DNA of 64,000 bases, from the NCBI RefSeq assembly GCF_002904165.1, contig NZ_CVTD020000029.1:48053-112052 (forward strand), written 5' to 3'. Origin of the DNA: Herbinix hemicellulosilytica. GTDB taxonomy: Bacteria > Bacillota > Clostridia > Lachnospirales > Lachnospiraceae. Shown one piece after another: positions 16,833-26,009 of the stretch (its first letter is position 1; each line of letters starts with the position of its first letter). A model generated the notes under the pieces. It did not search any database, had not been told where the DNA came from, and saw nothing but the letters and a program-made list of their open reading frames with translations. The translations under genes were made by a program, and so were the position numbers.

Positions 16833-17527
16833 ATAAAATAAAGTAGTTGTAGTGAAAGGAATAATGAATCAGGGAAAGTATTGATAATACAAGGTTTAGA
16901 TAAGGTTTTAGGATAAAGGTATATGGTATTTAAAGGTAATTTGTGAAAGCAATTTATTTACTTTTTCTATACGACATAGGCCTTTTTTTCTGTTTCAAAA
17001 AATAGCATGGTTAAAATTGTAAGAAACAAAAAAGTCCTTTTATCGCAGAAAAGTAGTTGCAAAAAGAAAATAAAGTTCTTGTATTAGGATTTTACTCACA
17101 TTTTATGAAACAAGAATGGGGATAAATCATATGAAATACAAGGGAAATGGGGATAAAAGGGTAAAGGGATAAGGACATTATTTACTTTTTATAATAACTT
17201 GGCATATTTTTTCTGTTTCAGAAATGATGAAGAAGAAATTTTAGAAAAAGAAAAGACATTTTTACGGATGTTAAAGTTCTTTTATAATAAAAATAAAGTT
17301 GTGGTATCAGAAGGTAAAAGGGGCAAGGGGAAATATTGAAAATACGGGGTTTGGTAAGATTTTAAGGTATAAAAATATTGGAAATTGTAGGGAGTTTATG
17401 CAATGACTTTATTTGCATTTACTATAGAACATGCTCTGCTTTTTCTGTTTCAAAAGTCATATAGATTATAATTTAGAAACAAAAAATATTTTTACTAGAA
17501 AGGAAAGTCATATTAAAATGAAAATAA
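16833..17527. repeat. Tandem units of about 212-232 bp with paired transposon-end sites
   Basis: AAAATAAAGT sites recur at about 16846, 17078, 17290 and 17521. Each of the first three is followed 110-150 bases later by an opposite-facing TTATTTRC-type site and a CTTTTTCTGTTTCA-like block (near 16985, 17210 and 17440). The last site abuts the truncated tnsD. It looks like successive insertions or amplification of transposon ends. Confidence 0.5.
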
Positions 17528-18535
17528 AGTTATTGTCTGGTACTGGCAAGGTTTTTAGGTATAGGAGCAGATGAACTTTTTATAAAAGAGTTAAATAACA
17601 GACCTTTCGGAGAAGGACCCTGGGTTTGCCTAAATCCTGCCGACGACCACTTACTTGAGCCTGTAGTGGAAAACCTGTTGATAAAGTACCGCCGCAGAAA
17701 TAAAAATGTGAATGGATTTTTCTCCTGTTCCTGCGGGTTTGAGTATATGAAAACAGTGACAAAGGAGCAAGGTGAAAGAGGTAAGGGGCAACGCAGGTTT
17801 GTCAGGGTTGTAAAGTATGGACCTTTGTGGGAGGCTAAGGTTCGGGAATTGCTTGAAAGCGGCATGAGCATTCAGGAAGTTGCAGCGAGACTTAATGCGG
17901 ATATTAAAACTGTGAAAAGGTACGCTTTTAAAAAGGAGCAAGGGAAAAGTGGAAAGACAGCAGAGGAAAAGGGCATCAGTTCTGCGGAGTTTGAAATCAA
18001 GAAACGGTTTCACAGGGAAAAATGGCTTCAGATAGTCAGGGAAAATCCAGATAAAGGTAGGCTTGAGTTGCGTCGGCTGGCCAAATATACCTGTGTCTGG
18101 CTATGTAAAAATGACAGGGAGTGGTGGGAGAAAAACATTCCCGCAAAGAAATATGTTCAGGCTTACAGCAATGTTGATTGGGAGGCAAGGGATGAAGAAA
18201 TTCTTAAATGTGTAAGGCAAACTGTTCAAAATATATTAGAAAGTGATGAAAAGCCTCAGAGAATCAGCCTGCGATTAATTAAAACCATGTCAGGGCTTAA
18301 GAGTTTTGACTTTCAACTGGATAAATTGCCATTGACCAAGGCATTCATCAATTCTGTTATAGAGACGCCTATAGATTTGCACAAGAGGCGGATACAGTGG
18401 GCAATCAGGAGGTTGAAGGAGGAAGGAAAAGAGTTTGGAGTTTATACAATTGTGGATATGATTGGAGTAGGGAACAGGTATAGGAAGCAGGTGATGGAGG
18501 AGGTTAAAAGAGTGCTGGAGGATATGGGTTTATAA
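17528..18535 (+). pseudogene. 5'-truncated tnsD/tniQ
   Basis: The frame is open from 17528 but has no plausible start at the family N-terminus. It enters mid-protein at LARFLGIGADELFIKELNN, followed by FGEGPWVCLNP, FSCSCGFEY and YGPLWEAKVRELLESGMSIQ, all typical of the middle of Firmicute TnsD proteins. The C-terminal domain (LDKLPLTKAFINSVIET...) is complete and related to that of the intact TnsD at 11813-13525. The N-terminal TniQ zinc-finger region is absent. The lost 5' part is replaced by tandem transposon-end repeats, so the gene was cut by insertion or deletion at those ends. A GTG at 17666 could start a 289-residue DNA-binding fragment, so limited function cannot be excluded. Confidence 0.7.
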
Positions 18536-18641
18536 GAATTGTAATATTTGGATGATTTATTAAAATACATATGATATAATTGAAAAAACACATTTGTTTG
18601 ATATTGTGAATATGGTTTAATAATTTGGGAGGGATGAATAA

Positions 18642-19161
18642 ATGAATGAGATTATAATTAAACAAAGCAAGGTTAAATCAATAGGCTTGATAATATTAGG
18701 AATTGTTATGTTGCTCGCATGCGTCTTTGTTTTAGCATTTGGAACAATTCACAAGAATATAGTTTACATAATAATCGGAATAATAGGAATGGGTTTTTTT
18801 GTTCCTTGTGAGATATATTCTGTTAAAAGAGCATTAAATCCTAAACCATTATTGGTGATTACAGAAGATGGTATCACTGATATCAACTGCAAGTAGTGTA
18901 GGATTTATTGCTTGGAATGAAATTGAATCTATTTCTGTTATAAGAGTTTTCACACAAAGAGTTATAGCAATTGCTGTTTATGATATAGATAAATTATTGC
19001 ACAGAATTTCTCCCGCAAAGCAAAAAGTAATAAAAGCAAACTTGAAATTAAATTATCCCCCTATTGCGATATCGATAAATACAGCAGATGTGAATTTTAA
19101 TGAAGTATTATCTATAATCCAGAGCAAATTAAATGAGCGTAATCTTAGGGTCAATAATTAA
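18642..19161 (+). pseudogene. Frameshifted small membrane protein (STM3941-like)
   Basis: The first frame (from ATG 18642 behind GGGAGGG) encodes 84 residues with two hydrophobic segments (about 13-34 and 40-55) and ends soon after PKPLLVITEDGITD. An overlapping frame continues without a gap in sense as STASSVGFIAWNEIESISVI to 19161. Joining them gives one protein of about 170 residues with an N-terminal membrane hairpin and a cytoplasmic PH-like domain, as in proteins labelled STM3941 family. One extra base near 18882 (GATATCAACT) explains the break. Either the gene is newly inactivated or the base is a sequencing error. Confidence 0.55.
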
Positions 19162-19539
19162 ACAATATTTTTATATTTTGCGTCAAGCAGTTGGATATTT
19201 GAAGCAAACAATCTCTGGAAACAGAAAAGAGATAAAATTGAACCAGCCATATAGAATAGTTTCTTGTGAGAGAGATTTAAACGTTCAAGCCAATGTGAAG
19301 GAAGTAGAGAAGAGAATAAGAGATAAGTATTAAGAAAAATCAGTAATATAGGAAAATTTTAAAAAGTTATACTATGCTTTTATGGTCGAATGTGATATTA
19401 AGAAAGAAATATGGAGAATTGCACCACATGATGGGCTTTATTTCTTAAATAAATATAAAAATAAGTAATATACAGTCTTTATATCTTGCAGTAAAAGTTG
19501 CTGCAATATCAACACTATTTTTAGATACAAGCCCATTTT

Positions 19540-19864
19540 TAAGAACGACTTTATTTTCATTTTGGAACGACTTATGAGTTATTTGATTCAAAAAACAAAA
19601 CAATAAGAAAATAGCGTAAAAAATTAAGCACATACGATAAAGTCGTTCCGTATTATTAACATAAAGCATATTTAAGTGTGTTTATCTGCATTTTTACAGC
19701 CTGTAACCCTGAATTCCTGATATCATATAAGTCTTTAAATACTGGTATTTCAAGGTTTATATCACGGTGAAGTCATGGAATGACTTTATTTTTATTTTGG
19801 AACGACTTAACCTAATTTTATCAAAAACCTTAACCCTTACCCCCTAAATCCTTAGTCCTATCTA
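19540..19864. repeat. Right-end type array of family-A transposon sites
   Basis: This gene-free stretch contains GAACGACTTTATTTTC (19552), GGAACGACTTAT (19564), GATAAAGTCGTTCC (19637, reverse), GGAATGACTTTATTTTTA (19777) and GGAACGACTTAA (19799). These match the left-end site near tnsA, so this is the best candidate for the right end of the tnsABCD element or of a relative. Confidence 0.5.
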
Positions 19865-20154
19865 TGTGAATATAAAATAAACTCATTCCAACCTCATCCC
19901 CGCAAACCCGCATGGTTAATAGGTGGGATAAAATAGATGAAAATAGAGATGTTCCTTTTTTAGAGAGAAGGGGTAAGGGAAAAGGGATATAGGGGAGAAT
20001 GGGGAAATAATAAAAAACTTGCATGATAAGTGGATTATAAAGGATTCATTTATTAAAAAGGTGGCTATTCTCGTCCTTTAAAACTTGCTCCTTGCACCTG
20101 TTCCAATGGAACGACTTTATTTGCAAGGGAACGAGTTTATTTGATGTTTACACA
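19865..20154. mobile_element. 290-bp mini-element with TGT/ACA termini
   Basis: The left end TGTGAATATAAAATAAACTC faces the right end, which reads TGTGTAAACATCAAATAAAC on the other strand. A further site, GGAACGACTTTATTTG, lies at 20107. Terminal TGT...ACA is the Tn7-superfamily rule. The inside is only AAGG-type low-complexity sequence. Flanking 5-base sequences do not match, so no target duplication is visible. Confidence 0.5.
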
Positions 20155-20289
20155 GAAGGCAGGATTAAGGGGTAAGGGGAAAGGAATAAGGGTAAAGAAA
20201 ACATTATTGATATCTGACATGGGAATATATAGGTTATGGTCGAAAGTACGGAAGAAATTTAGGCAAGAAGAAATAAAATTGTGGATTTA

Positions 20290-20318
20290 TTGACAAATTT
20301 ATACTTTTAATATACAAT
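20290..20318 (+). promoter_or_regulatory. Promoter of the 70-residue gene
   Basis: TTGACA (20290-20295) and TACAAT (20313-20318) are 17 bases apart. The leader of about 100 bases that follows can form an imperfect stem (ATAGTAGGATATA with TATATCAACTACTAT). Confidence 0.6.
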
Positions 20319-20420
20319 CTATAGTAGGATATACATTCTTAATGACTTATATATAGACTCACTTCGTTTGCTTCATATGAATATATCAACTACTATTCTT
20401 TTTAGAAAGGAGGCAGAATA

Positions 20421-20633
20421 ATGCCATACTACTATGTTAATAACGACCAAACCAGAAATCCTGGTTTACATCATGAAGTACATACTGAGGAACATGCGAA
20501 TGAACTGAATATTTCAAACAAAACATATCTAGGTTATTTTGCTAATTGTGTGGGTGCTGTAGAGAAAGCAAAAGAAATTTACAGTGACGCTGATGGATGC
20601 GCAACTTGTTGTCCACTATGTCATAAAGGATAA
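20421..20633 (+). CDS. Small His/Cys-rich protein (YYVNN...HEVH type)
   Basis: The 70-residue product has the pattern of a widespread small bacterial protein found near mobile elements: YYYVNNDQ, HHEVHTEEH, KTYLGYFANCVGAVEKAKE and a closing CATCCPLCHKG. The HEVH and CxxCCxxCH residues suggest a bound metal, probably zinc. The ATG at 20421 lies behind AAAGGAGGC, and a clear promoter lies 100 bases upstream. No function is established for this group to my knowledge. It stands alone on its transcript between the transposon-end field and a membrane protein gene. Confidence 0.7.
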   Translation: MPYYYVNNDQTRNPGLHHEVHTEEHANELNISNKTYLGYFANCVGAVEKAKEIYSDADGCATCCPLCHKG

Positions 20634-20841
20634 ACTATATTATTTAATAACAAGTTTTTTAAAATATTTTAGAGAAGGAAATGTTATATTTTCAGGATTA
20701 GGCGGAAAAGGTGGGGCGTTTAGGAGTTAAGAAAAGAGATAAGAGTAAAAGGATGGAGAACGGCTGGAATTAGGAAGGAGTATCAAGAAAATATAGAAAT
20801 AGAATTAGAGAATTTAATTGGTCAGAATAAATACTTTAGAT

Positions 20842-20882
20842 AAAGGCTGGATGCTTATTTACATAAAACGTTCAGCCTTTTT
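20842..20882 (+). terminator. Rho-independent terminator
   Basis: AAAGGCTG pairs with CAGCCTTT, followed by TT, about 210 bases after the His/Cys-rich gene. The rest of 20634-21028 holds only an AAGG-type tract and AT-rich sequence. Confidence 0.55.
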
Positions 20883-21028
20883 ATATTAGTTGAAGTATTT
20901 GAAATATTAACATTTTGATATGCAATATAAAGGAAATTTTATATTTTTGACGAAATATATAGTATAAGGATTATTTATAAAATGATATGGTACATTTTAT
21001 AATTTTTTTAATTTGAAGGAGCGTTGCG

Positions 21029-21694
21029 ATGAATAAATATAATATAATAAATGGAAAGAAAAAAAGAAGAATTGATGCAATTATAAAAAACAAGAAAAAG
21101 GAAATTTTGATTAATTATTTTTTCTCACCTTCCTTTTTTTACATGGTGATATTTGCTAGTATGCATTATTTTTTCGATATGGATTCAATATTTTTGAACA
21201 CATTTGGAGTAGTAATTATTGACATTGTGGCGAGTTTTATTTATTACATTATGTATTTACAGCAAGTAAGGAGAGATGAAATTAATATTTATTATGAGAA
21301 TAAAAAGAACAAGCCGTTTATGGTGCCGTTGATAAATAAAAGTATTGGTGAGTATGAAACTATTGCGGCATTTAAAATTATTCTATTTCTTATTCTATCA
21401 ATATTTGTTTGTATATATTATGTTATTTTTGCTTATATATTGAAAAGTATCGAGTTTATGAGTGCTAGTAATGCTTTTGAATATGCTATGTTTTTAATTT
21501 CTATAGCGTATTTTGACGTATTTTGGGAAGGTGGTGTGAAAAAAATTAATTATAATTTTAAAAGAATTCGTTGTTTAACAAAGGAGGACAAGATATATAA
21601 AAAGATTTTCTTTTATATTTTACTTTTTGCTGTAGCAATGTATCAACTTTACACTTTTATATCTGATATTAATTTTGCACTGAAATTTCTATAA
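21029..21694 (+). CDS. Multi-pass membrane protein, unknown
   Basis: The 221-residue product has a basic N-terminus (MNKYNIINGKKKRRIDAIIK) and about five hydrophobic segments, near residues 28-48, 53-75, 110-135, 143-165 and 190-215. It is very rich in Phe, Ile and Tyr. It has an ATG behind AAGGAG at 8 bases. I recognise no family. It stands alone, with family-B transposon ends starting about 270 bases downstream, so it may be cargo of a neighbouring element. Small membrane effectors are frequent in abortive-infection systems, but nothing here identifies a partner sensor. Confidence 0.6.
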   Translation: MNKYNIINGKKKRRIDAIIKNKKKEILINYFFSPSFFYMVIFASMHYFFDMDSIFLNTFGVVIIDIVASFIYYIMYLQQVRRDEINIYYENKKNKPFMVPLINKSIGEYETIAAFKIILFLILSIFVCIYYVIFAYILKSIEFMSASNAFEYAMFLISIAYFDVFWEGGVKKINYNFKRIRCLTKEDKIYKKIFFYILLFAVAMYQLYTFISDINFALKFL

Positions 21695-21967
21695 AAAATA
21701 AATTGCAAATTTATAGAGTCGATGGAAGATAATTTTAGATTTACTTTCTGTCGCGCCATCCTTAAAAACGAATTAAGGTAAGTCGAAAGGGCTATCTTTT
21801 ACATAGATAGATTAATATAATAAAATCATTTATCTATATGATATATCTTTAAAATTATAAGAAAGAGGTACAGATGGAATTTAATAAAAATGAAAAAGGT
21901 TCTTTTAAAATGCATTAAAAATAATACTTAACCTTATTTCTTTGCCCCTTAGCACATAACCCTACTA

Positions 21968-22300
21968 TGTATAACCCAAAAAAACTCGTGTCACGAATAA
22001 AAAAGTCGTGTTAAAAATAAAAAAGTTGTGTTAAGAATCATGGTGAAAATAGGGTAGAAAACCTTATTAAGTTTAAAGGATTAAGGGGTAAGGTATAAGG
22101 TATAAGGATGAAAGCATTGGATTTATTGGATTTGAACGGAGTATTGATAAAAGATATTGATAAAAACTTTTCACTTTTCCCTTGAACCTTATCCCTATTC
22201 TTGACACGACTTTTTTATCAGAAATAGGATTAAAATAGGGAAATATTGGGTGAGAGGAGCAAAGAAATAGGGTGATTTTTGACATAACTTTTTTATCTGG
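21968..22300. mobile_element. Family-B transposon ends forming a mini-element
   Basis: It starts TGTATAACCC, followed by ACTCGTGTCACGAAT and two tandem sites ATAAAAAAGTYGTGTTA (21997, 22017). At 22201-22217 and 22279-22296 the same site occurs inverted (TGACACGACTTTTTTAT and TGACATAACTTTTTTAT). The end sequence differs from family A, so a second Tn7-type transposase must once have been present. The gene-free stretch 21695-22552 otherwise holds AAGG-type tracts. Confidence 0.5.
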
Positions 22301-22552
22301 AAAGAATTAGGGAAAATAGGTTAAGACAAGAAGCAGCAAGAATTTGAGGGGCGAAATGAGTTTTTTATTTATATGCATCAAAGCATTATACAATAATGGA
22401 TTTAGACCAAAAGAATTTTTAGAATAAAGATGAAATACTCTAAGATAAAAAGAGACGATAATAAAAATTGAGAAAAATTTAAAAGTATTGGCTTTTTTTT
22501 CTAAAGTGGTATAATTAAAGTGAATCATAATTTCTTATCGGGGGAAATATGT

Positions 22553-23395
22553 ATGTGCAGAAATAATGTTATATCATTTATGAATATGAAGGGTGGGGTT
22601 GGTAAGTCGACCCTTTGTGTTAACATTGCTCACTGTTTATCAAAACATTTTAATAAAAGAATATTGTTAATAGATTTAGACCCTCAGTTTAATGCAACAC
22701 AATACCTGGTTCCACAGGATAAGTATGTATCAGAGATTTATGAACAAAACAAAACTATTTATAATATTTTTCGAGAAAGGAAGGTTAAACCAAGCCTTGT
22801 TGATGGTGATATTGAAGTTGATGAAGCGAATCTTCAAGGATTAGAGTATAAAATTAATGAAAATCTATTCTTAATTCCTGGAGACCTACAGATGGTTAAT
22901 GTTGAGAAAAGCAATGTATTAGGTAGAGAACATAAGTTGACAAAATATATTGAAAATAATAATCTTAAAGCAATTTATGATTTTATTTTTATTGATTGCC
23001 CGCCTACTCAATCTATTTATACTTTATCTGCATTTTATGCAAGCAACTATTATATAATGCCTGTAAAGCCAGACTTTTTGTCAACATTAGGCATAAACCT
23101 ATTTAGAAATGCAATAAAGGAATATAATGAGGAGTTTCCACATAAAATTAATTGTTTAGGAATGATTTTTACTTTAGCACAAGAACATACAAACCACGGA
23201 AGTGCTAAAATGCAAGAAATTAGAGAAAAATATAAATTCCATATTTTTAATAATTATATTAGTCATTCTATCAAAGTTCCTGAAAATGCTGAACGTAATA
23301 TATGTTTATATGATATTGCTGATTTTAAACAAAACATTATAGATTTATCTCAAGAATTTTTAGATGTATATTATGACGAAAATGGAGGGAGATAG
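22553..23395 (+). CDS. ParA/Soj-type ATPase
   Basis: The product is a 280-residue deviant Walker A (ParA/MinD) ATPase: MNMKGGVGKSTLCVNIAH, then LLIDLDPQFNATQYL, a Walker B-like FIFIDCPPTQS and MPVKPDFLS. Such proteins segregate DNA or position complexes by ATP-dependent surface binding. The ATG at 22553 lies behind GGGGGAAA. The next gene starts 2 bases after the stop and a third 6 bases after that, so the three are an operon. No ParB-like gene or parS repeat is seen; the partners are unrecognised, so a role other than partition (for example in a defence or transposon module) is open. The cluster is flanked on both sides by family-B transposon ends in the same orientation. Confidence 0.82.
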   Translation: MCRNNVISFMNMKGGVGKSTLCVNIAHCLSKHFNKRILLIDLDPQFNATQYLVPQDKYVSEIYEQNKTIYNIFRERKVKPSLVDGDIEVDEANLQGLEYKINENLFLIPGDLQMVNVEKSNVLGREHKLTKYIENNNLKAIYDFIFIDCPPTQSIYTLSAFYASNYYIMPVKPDFLSTLGINLFRNAIKEYNEEFPHKINCLGMIFTLAQEHTNHGSAKMQEIREKYKFHIFNNYISHSIKVPENAERNICLYDIADFKQNIIDLSQEFLDVYYDENGGR

Positions 23396-23396
23396 A

Positions 23397-23798
23397 ATGA
23401 ATAAAAAAATTGAAGAGGTTTTTGACCTATTAAATGTATTTAATAAAAAATATAATATTTATAACTGCCAAATTGAAAATTCTACTTTCTACTATAATAC
23501 AATGATTTCTTGTATATCTGAATTAATTTTGTGTAAGTCTGTATTTAAAAAGAATAAGGATTTAGTTGAGTTTTTATCCAAAATATTTGGATTTAGTTTT
23601 CCAGAGTATGTTACTAAGAACAAGACGCTTATATTAGGGAGAACTATTAGGTACTTTTCAGAGTTAGAAGATATTGAAGAGATTAAAAATGCTCTAAATA
23701 AACTATATGAGGTTATATCGAAAATAGTGAATGATGGTTATGATAAGACTCAATTGACCTGGCAAGAGGTAATAGATTCAATTGATTTAAGTAGGTGA
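23397..23798 (+). CDS. Unrecognised 133-residue protein in the ParA operon
   Basis: The ATG at 23397 directly follows the ParA stop, with GGAGGGAG as its ribosome site inside the ParA gene. The product is helical and soluble (MNKKIEEVFDLLNVFNKKYN...), with no known motif; a long helix lies at about residues 75-110. Tight coupling to the ATPase suggests a subunit or adaptor of the same complex. No similarity to ParB, ParR or other known partition adaptors is evident. Confidence 0.6.
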   Translation: MNKKIEEVFDLLNVFNKKYNIYNCQIENSTFYYNTMISCISELILCKSVFKKNKDLVEFLSKIFGFSFPEYVTKNKTLILGRTIRYFSELEDIEEIKNALNKLYEVISKIVNDGYDKTQLTWQEVIDSIDLSR

Positions 23799-23804
23799 GA
23801 TGGA

Positions 23805-24509
23805 TTGTTAGCCAAAAGAGAAATTCAGAGTGATTTTGATGAAATGTACAAACTTCTTATGGAGTATGATTACAAAGCAAGGATATCAGATGAATTAATT
23901 AAGGAATATCTGAAGTCAATACATAAGGCATCGTATATTTTCTGTATATGGAAAATAAATTTTGAGAAAGTAAGTTTAGACTATACTTATATTGATGAAA
24001 TTGTATCTACATTTATACAGATAATTTATACGACTGTATATAGAGATGTAAAAATTCTATATATGTTGTATAGAAATATTATCGATAATTTTATCAAAGT
24101 ATGTAAGGATAGATTAAGTATCACTTGTAAGTATACTTTGGAAGCCTTCGAGATAATATTGGACAAGGATGAAATTAAGGATAATAGAATATTAGATGAC
24201 TCATTTCGAAAAATACTTAATCTCTATAAGGTTAGTTGTGGTTATGTACATTCACAAGATGAGAAGTTTTTGAGTTTTAATGAAGGAATAAAAAACTACA
24301 ATTTAAATAACAAAGAGGACTTGAAGAGAAGTGTCAAAGAGTTTTATAATCTAATAAAGAATATTAATTATATATTTATTTTTCTTTATGAAGAGATTTA
24401 CGATAAGGAGTTTACCCCTGAGGAAAAGCAATTAATTCATTTCTTCTGTAATAGAGAAGATTTAAGAGAAATTTTCTATATTAAATATGGTGTAAGATAT
24501 AATAAGTAG
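23805..24509 (+). CDS. Unrecognised 234-residue protein in the ParA operon
   Basis: TTG start behind AGGTGAGA, 6 bases after the preceding gene. It is all-helical by composition, rich in Tyr, Ile and Lys, with no membrane segment or catalytic motif I can name. The centre (LNLYKVSCGYVHSQDEKF) has an Arg-free helical pair with a His that recalls HEPN/MAE-28990-type helical bundles, but no RX4-6H motif is present, so I do not assign that fold. As third gene of a ParA-led operon it is probably part of the same system. Confidence 0.55.
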   Translation: MLAKREIQSDFDEMYKLLMEYDYKARISDELIKEYLKSIHKASYIFCIWKINFEKVSLDYTYIDEIVSTFIQIIYTTVYRDVKILYMLYRNIIDNFIKVCKDRLSITCKYTLEAFEIILDKDEIKDNRILDDSFRKILNLYKVSCGYVHSQDEKFLSFNEGIKNYNLNNKEDLKRSVKEFYNLIKNINYIFIFLYEEIYDKEFTPEEKQLIHFFCNREDLREIFYIKYGVRYNK

Positions 24510-24565
24510 GTACATGAGGTAGTAGAGCGTATGGTTAAATTGATGGCTTGGTACATAATACTTGC

Positions 24566-24660
24566 TGTATAAACCCTAAGAAACTCGTGTCACGAATAAA
24601 AAATCATATCAAAAAAAGTTGTGTTAGAAATAATAATGTTATGTCAAAAATATATAATAA
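24566..24660. mobile_element. Second family-B transposon end
   Basis: TGTATAAACCC, then AAACTCGTGTCACGAATAAA, repeats the end at 21968 in the same orientation. It is followed by degenerate sites AAAGTTGTGTTAG (24615) and GTTATGTCA (24638). The rest of 24510-24877 is AT-rich without a gene. Confidence 0.5.
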
Positions 24661-24877
24661 AATCATGTTATATATAAGTAAATATAAATAACAAATTCTA
24701 AAATCTCGCAGTAGATGCAAGTGTCTTAGCAAAAAACTTCTTCATAGCAAAAGAAGGTTCTTCAACGGAGCAGGAAATCGGCATTAATATCTTTCCTTAT
24801 ATTATACTACAATAATTGTTAAAGTAGTCATTTTGGCAAAAGAAGCGTCATTCATCAGGGGCTTTATGAATTAGGTC

Positions 24878-25438
24878 TTATCGTTCTGAAAAAATTTCTT
24901 CTAGGTGAATCTCAAGTTTATCAAAACTTTCAGATACTGCACAATCAGCGCCTTTGTAAATAGCAGCCTGTTTGTACTCATCTTCTTCTAATACATATAC
25001 CTCGACTGTTTCAAGTTCTGGATTTACCATCCAATATTCTTTTATGCCAAATTCCATATAAGTAATATACTTTCTTATTCTGTCATGGGTTTGATTAGAT
25101 GTGGAAATTATTTCAATAACTAGGACTGGTACACCCTCATATGCGTTTTCCATTAATCCAGTTTTATCACAAATAACTATTAAATCAGGTTGAACTTTTA
25201 CTTCGGTAGTTTTTCCTTCACTTTTCAGCCAAACATCTAGTGGAGAGATAAATACTTCACAGGGTTTATCCCTAAAATAATTCCTGAATTCTGCCGCAAT
25301 ATTTAATAAAACCCGCTGGTGTCCTACTGACGGAGATTCAAGGTAAACTACTTCACCATCAAAATATTCTAATCTATGTTCGTTTTCTTTATCCATCTGC
25401 AAAAACTCTTCAAAGTTTACTATTTTTGTTTTAGGCAT
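24878..25438 (-). CDS. Uma2-family (PD-(D/E)XK) nuclease-like protein
   Basis: The 186-residue product has the full Uma2/DUF820 pattern: FEEFLQMDKENEHRLEYFDG, YLESPSVGHQRVLLNI, a PD-(D/E)XK core with QPDLIVICD and VPVLVIEIIS, then the family signature DRIRKYITYMEFGIKEYWMV followed by VNPELETVEVY. The nuclease fold is predicted; biological role in this family is unproved, though it is expanded in genomes with many mobile elements. The ATG at 25438 lies behind GGGAGGC. It is transcribed alone and away from the gene at 25606. Confidence 0.85.
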   Translation of the reverse strand: MPKTKIVNFEEFLQMDKENEHRLEYFDGEVVYLESPSVGHQRVLLNIAAEFRNYFRDKPCEVFISPLDVWLKSEGKTTEVKVQPDLIVICDKTGLMENAYEGVPVLVIEIISTSNQTHDRIRKYITYMEFGIKEYWMVNPELETVEVYVLEEDEYKQAAIYKGADCAVSESFDKLEIHLEEIFSER

Positions 25439-25605
25439 ATCTTAGCCTCCCTTCAAATACCAATTTTACGATATTCTATGTAGATATAATACCATATTTC
25501 TTTGTTAATTTATTAAATTTAACATTGAAAAATTTTATTTCATAACTGGACTCTTGTCATGCCCATTTTGGTCCGATACAATAAGTAAAAACGGGGTGAT
25601 GATTA

Positions 25606-25950
25606 ATGAAGGTGGTAAGATGTAATAGTGCTTATGCTCTTAGCGAGGATGAAGTTTGTGAAAGTAATAAGTATAATTTTAAAGTAACAGTTGTTCAAAA
25701 TATTATTTATGTCTATTCAATTCTTGATTTATGGTTGATACAGAAAGTTGGGGTTAAAAAATTTTACCTTTATCATCAGAATAAAAAATTCGGTAACAAG
25801 AATTATCACTTTCAGCAGGAATTTAATAATCTGAATGATACTTTTGAGTACATTCACAGGCATGATGAGTATGTTTTGAAAATGAAATGGACATTACCTG
25901 CAGGGATAAAAAATGCGTATAGGAAGGCTAGGAGGAGGGGTAAGGCATAA
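25606..25950 (+). CDS. Unrecognised 114-residue basic protein
   Basis: ATG start behind GGGGTGATG. The product is rich in Lys, Tyr and Asn, with a basic C-terminus (AYRKARRRGKA) and no membrane segment. The tail overlaps the AAGG-type repeat that follows the gene (25940-25990), so the last residues may be an extension created by that repeat. No family or partner is recognised; it stands divergent to the Uma2 gene and may share its control region. Confidence 0.5.
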   Translation: MKVVRCNSAYALSEDEVCESNKYNFKVTVVQNIIYVYSILDLWLIQKVGVKKFYLYHQNKKFGNKNYHFQQEFNNLNDTFEYIHRHDEYVLKMKWTLPAGIKNAYRKARRRGKA

Positions 25951-26009
25951 AGATTAAGGCATAAAGGATTAAGGCTCAAAGGGAAGCAACCTTAACCCTT
26001 GTTATACCA

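Noticed and set aside
15846..17527. Possible CRISPR array
   Set aside because: Repeats are diverged, differ in spacing (about 220 and 450 bases) and contain inverted short sites; no 28-36-base identical repeats with unique spacers and no cas genes were seen.
19133..19333. 66-codon plus-strand frame
   Set aside because: It overlaps the end of the frameshifted membrane gene, has no ribosome site and no recognisable pattern; at most a decayed fragment.
6947..20154. CRISPR-associated Tn7-like transposon
   Set aside because: Only tnsABCD are present; there are no cas6/cas7/cas8 or cas12k genes and no guide array.
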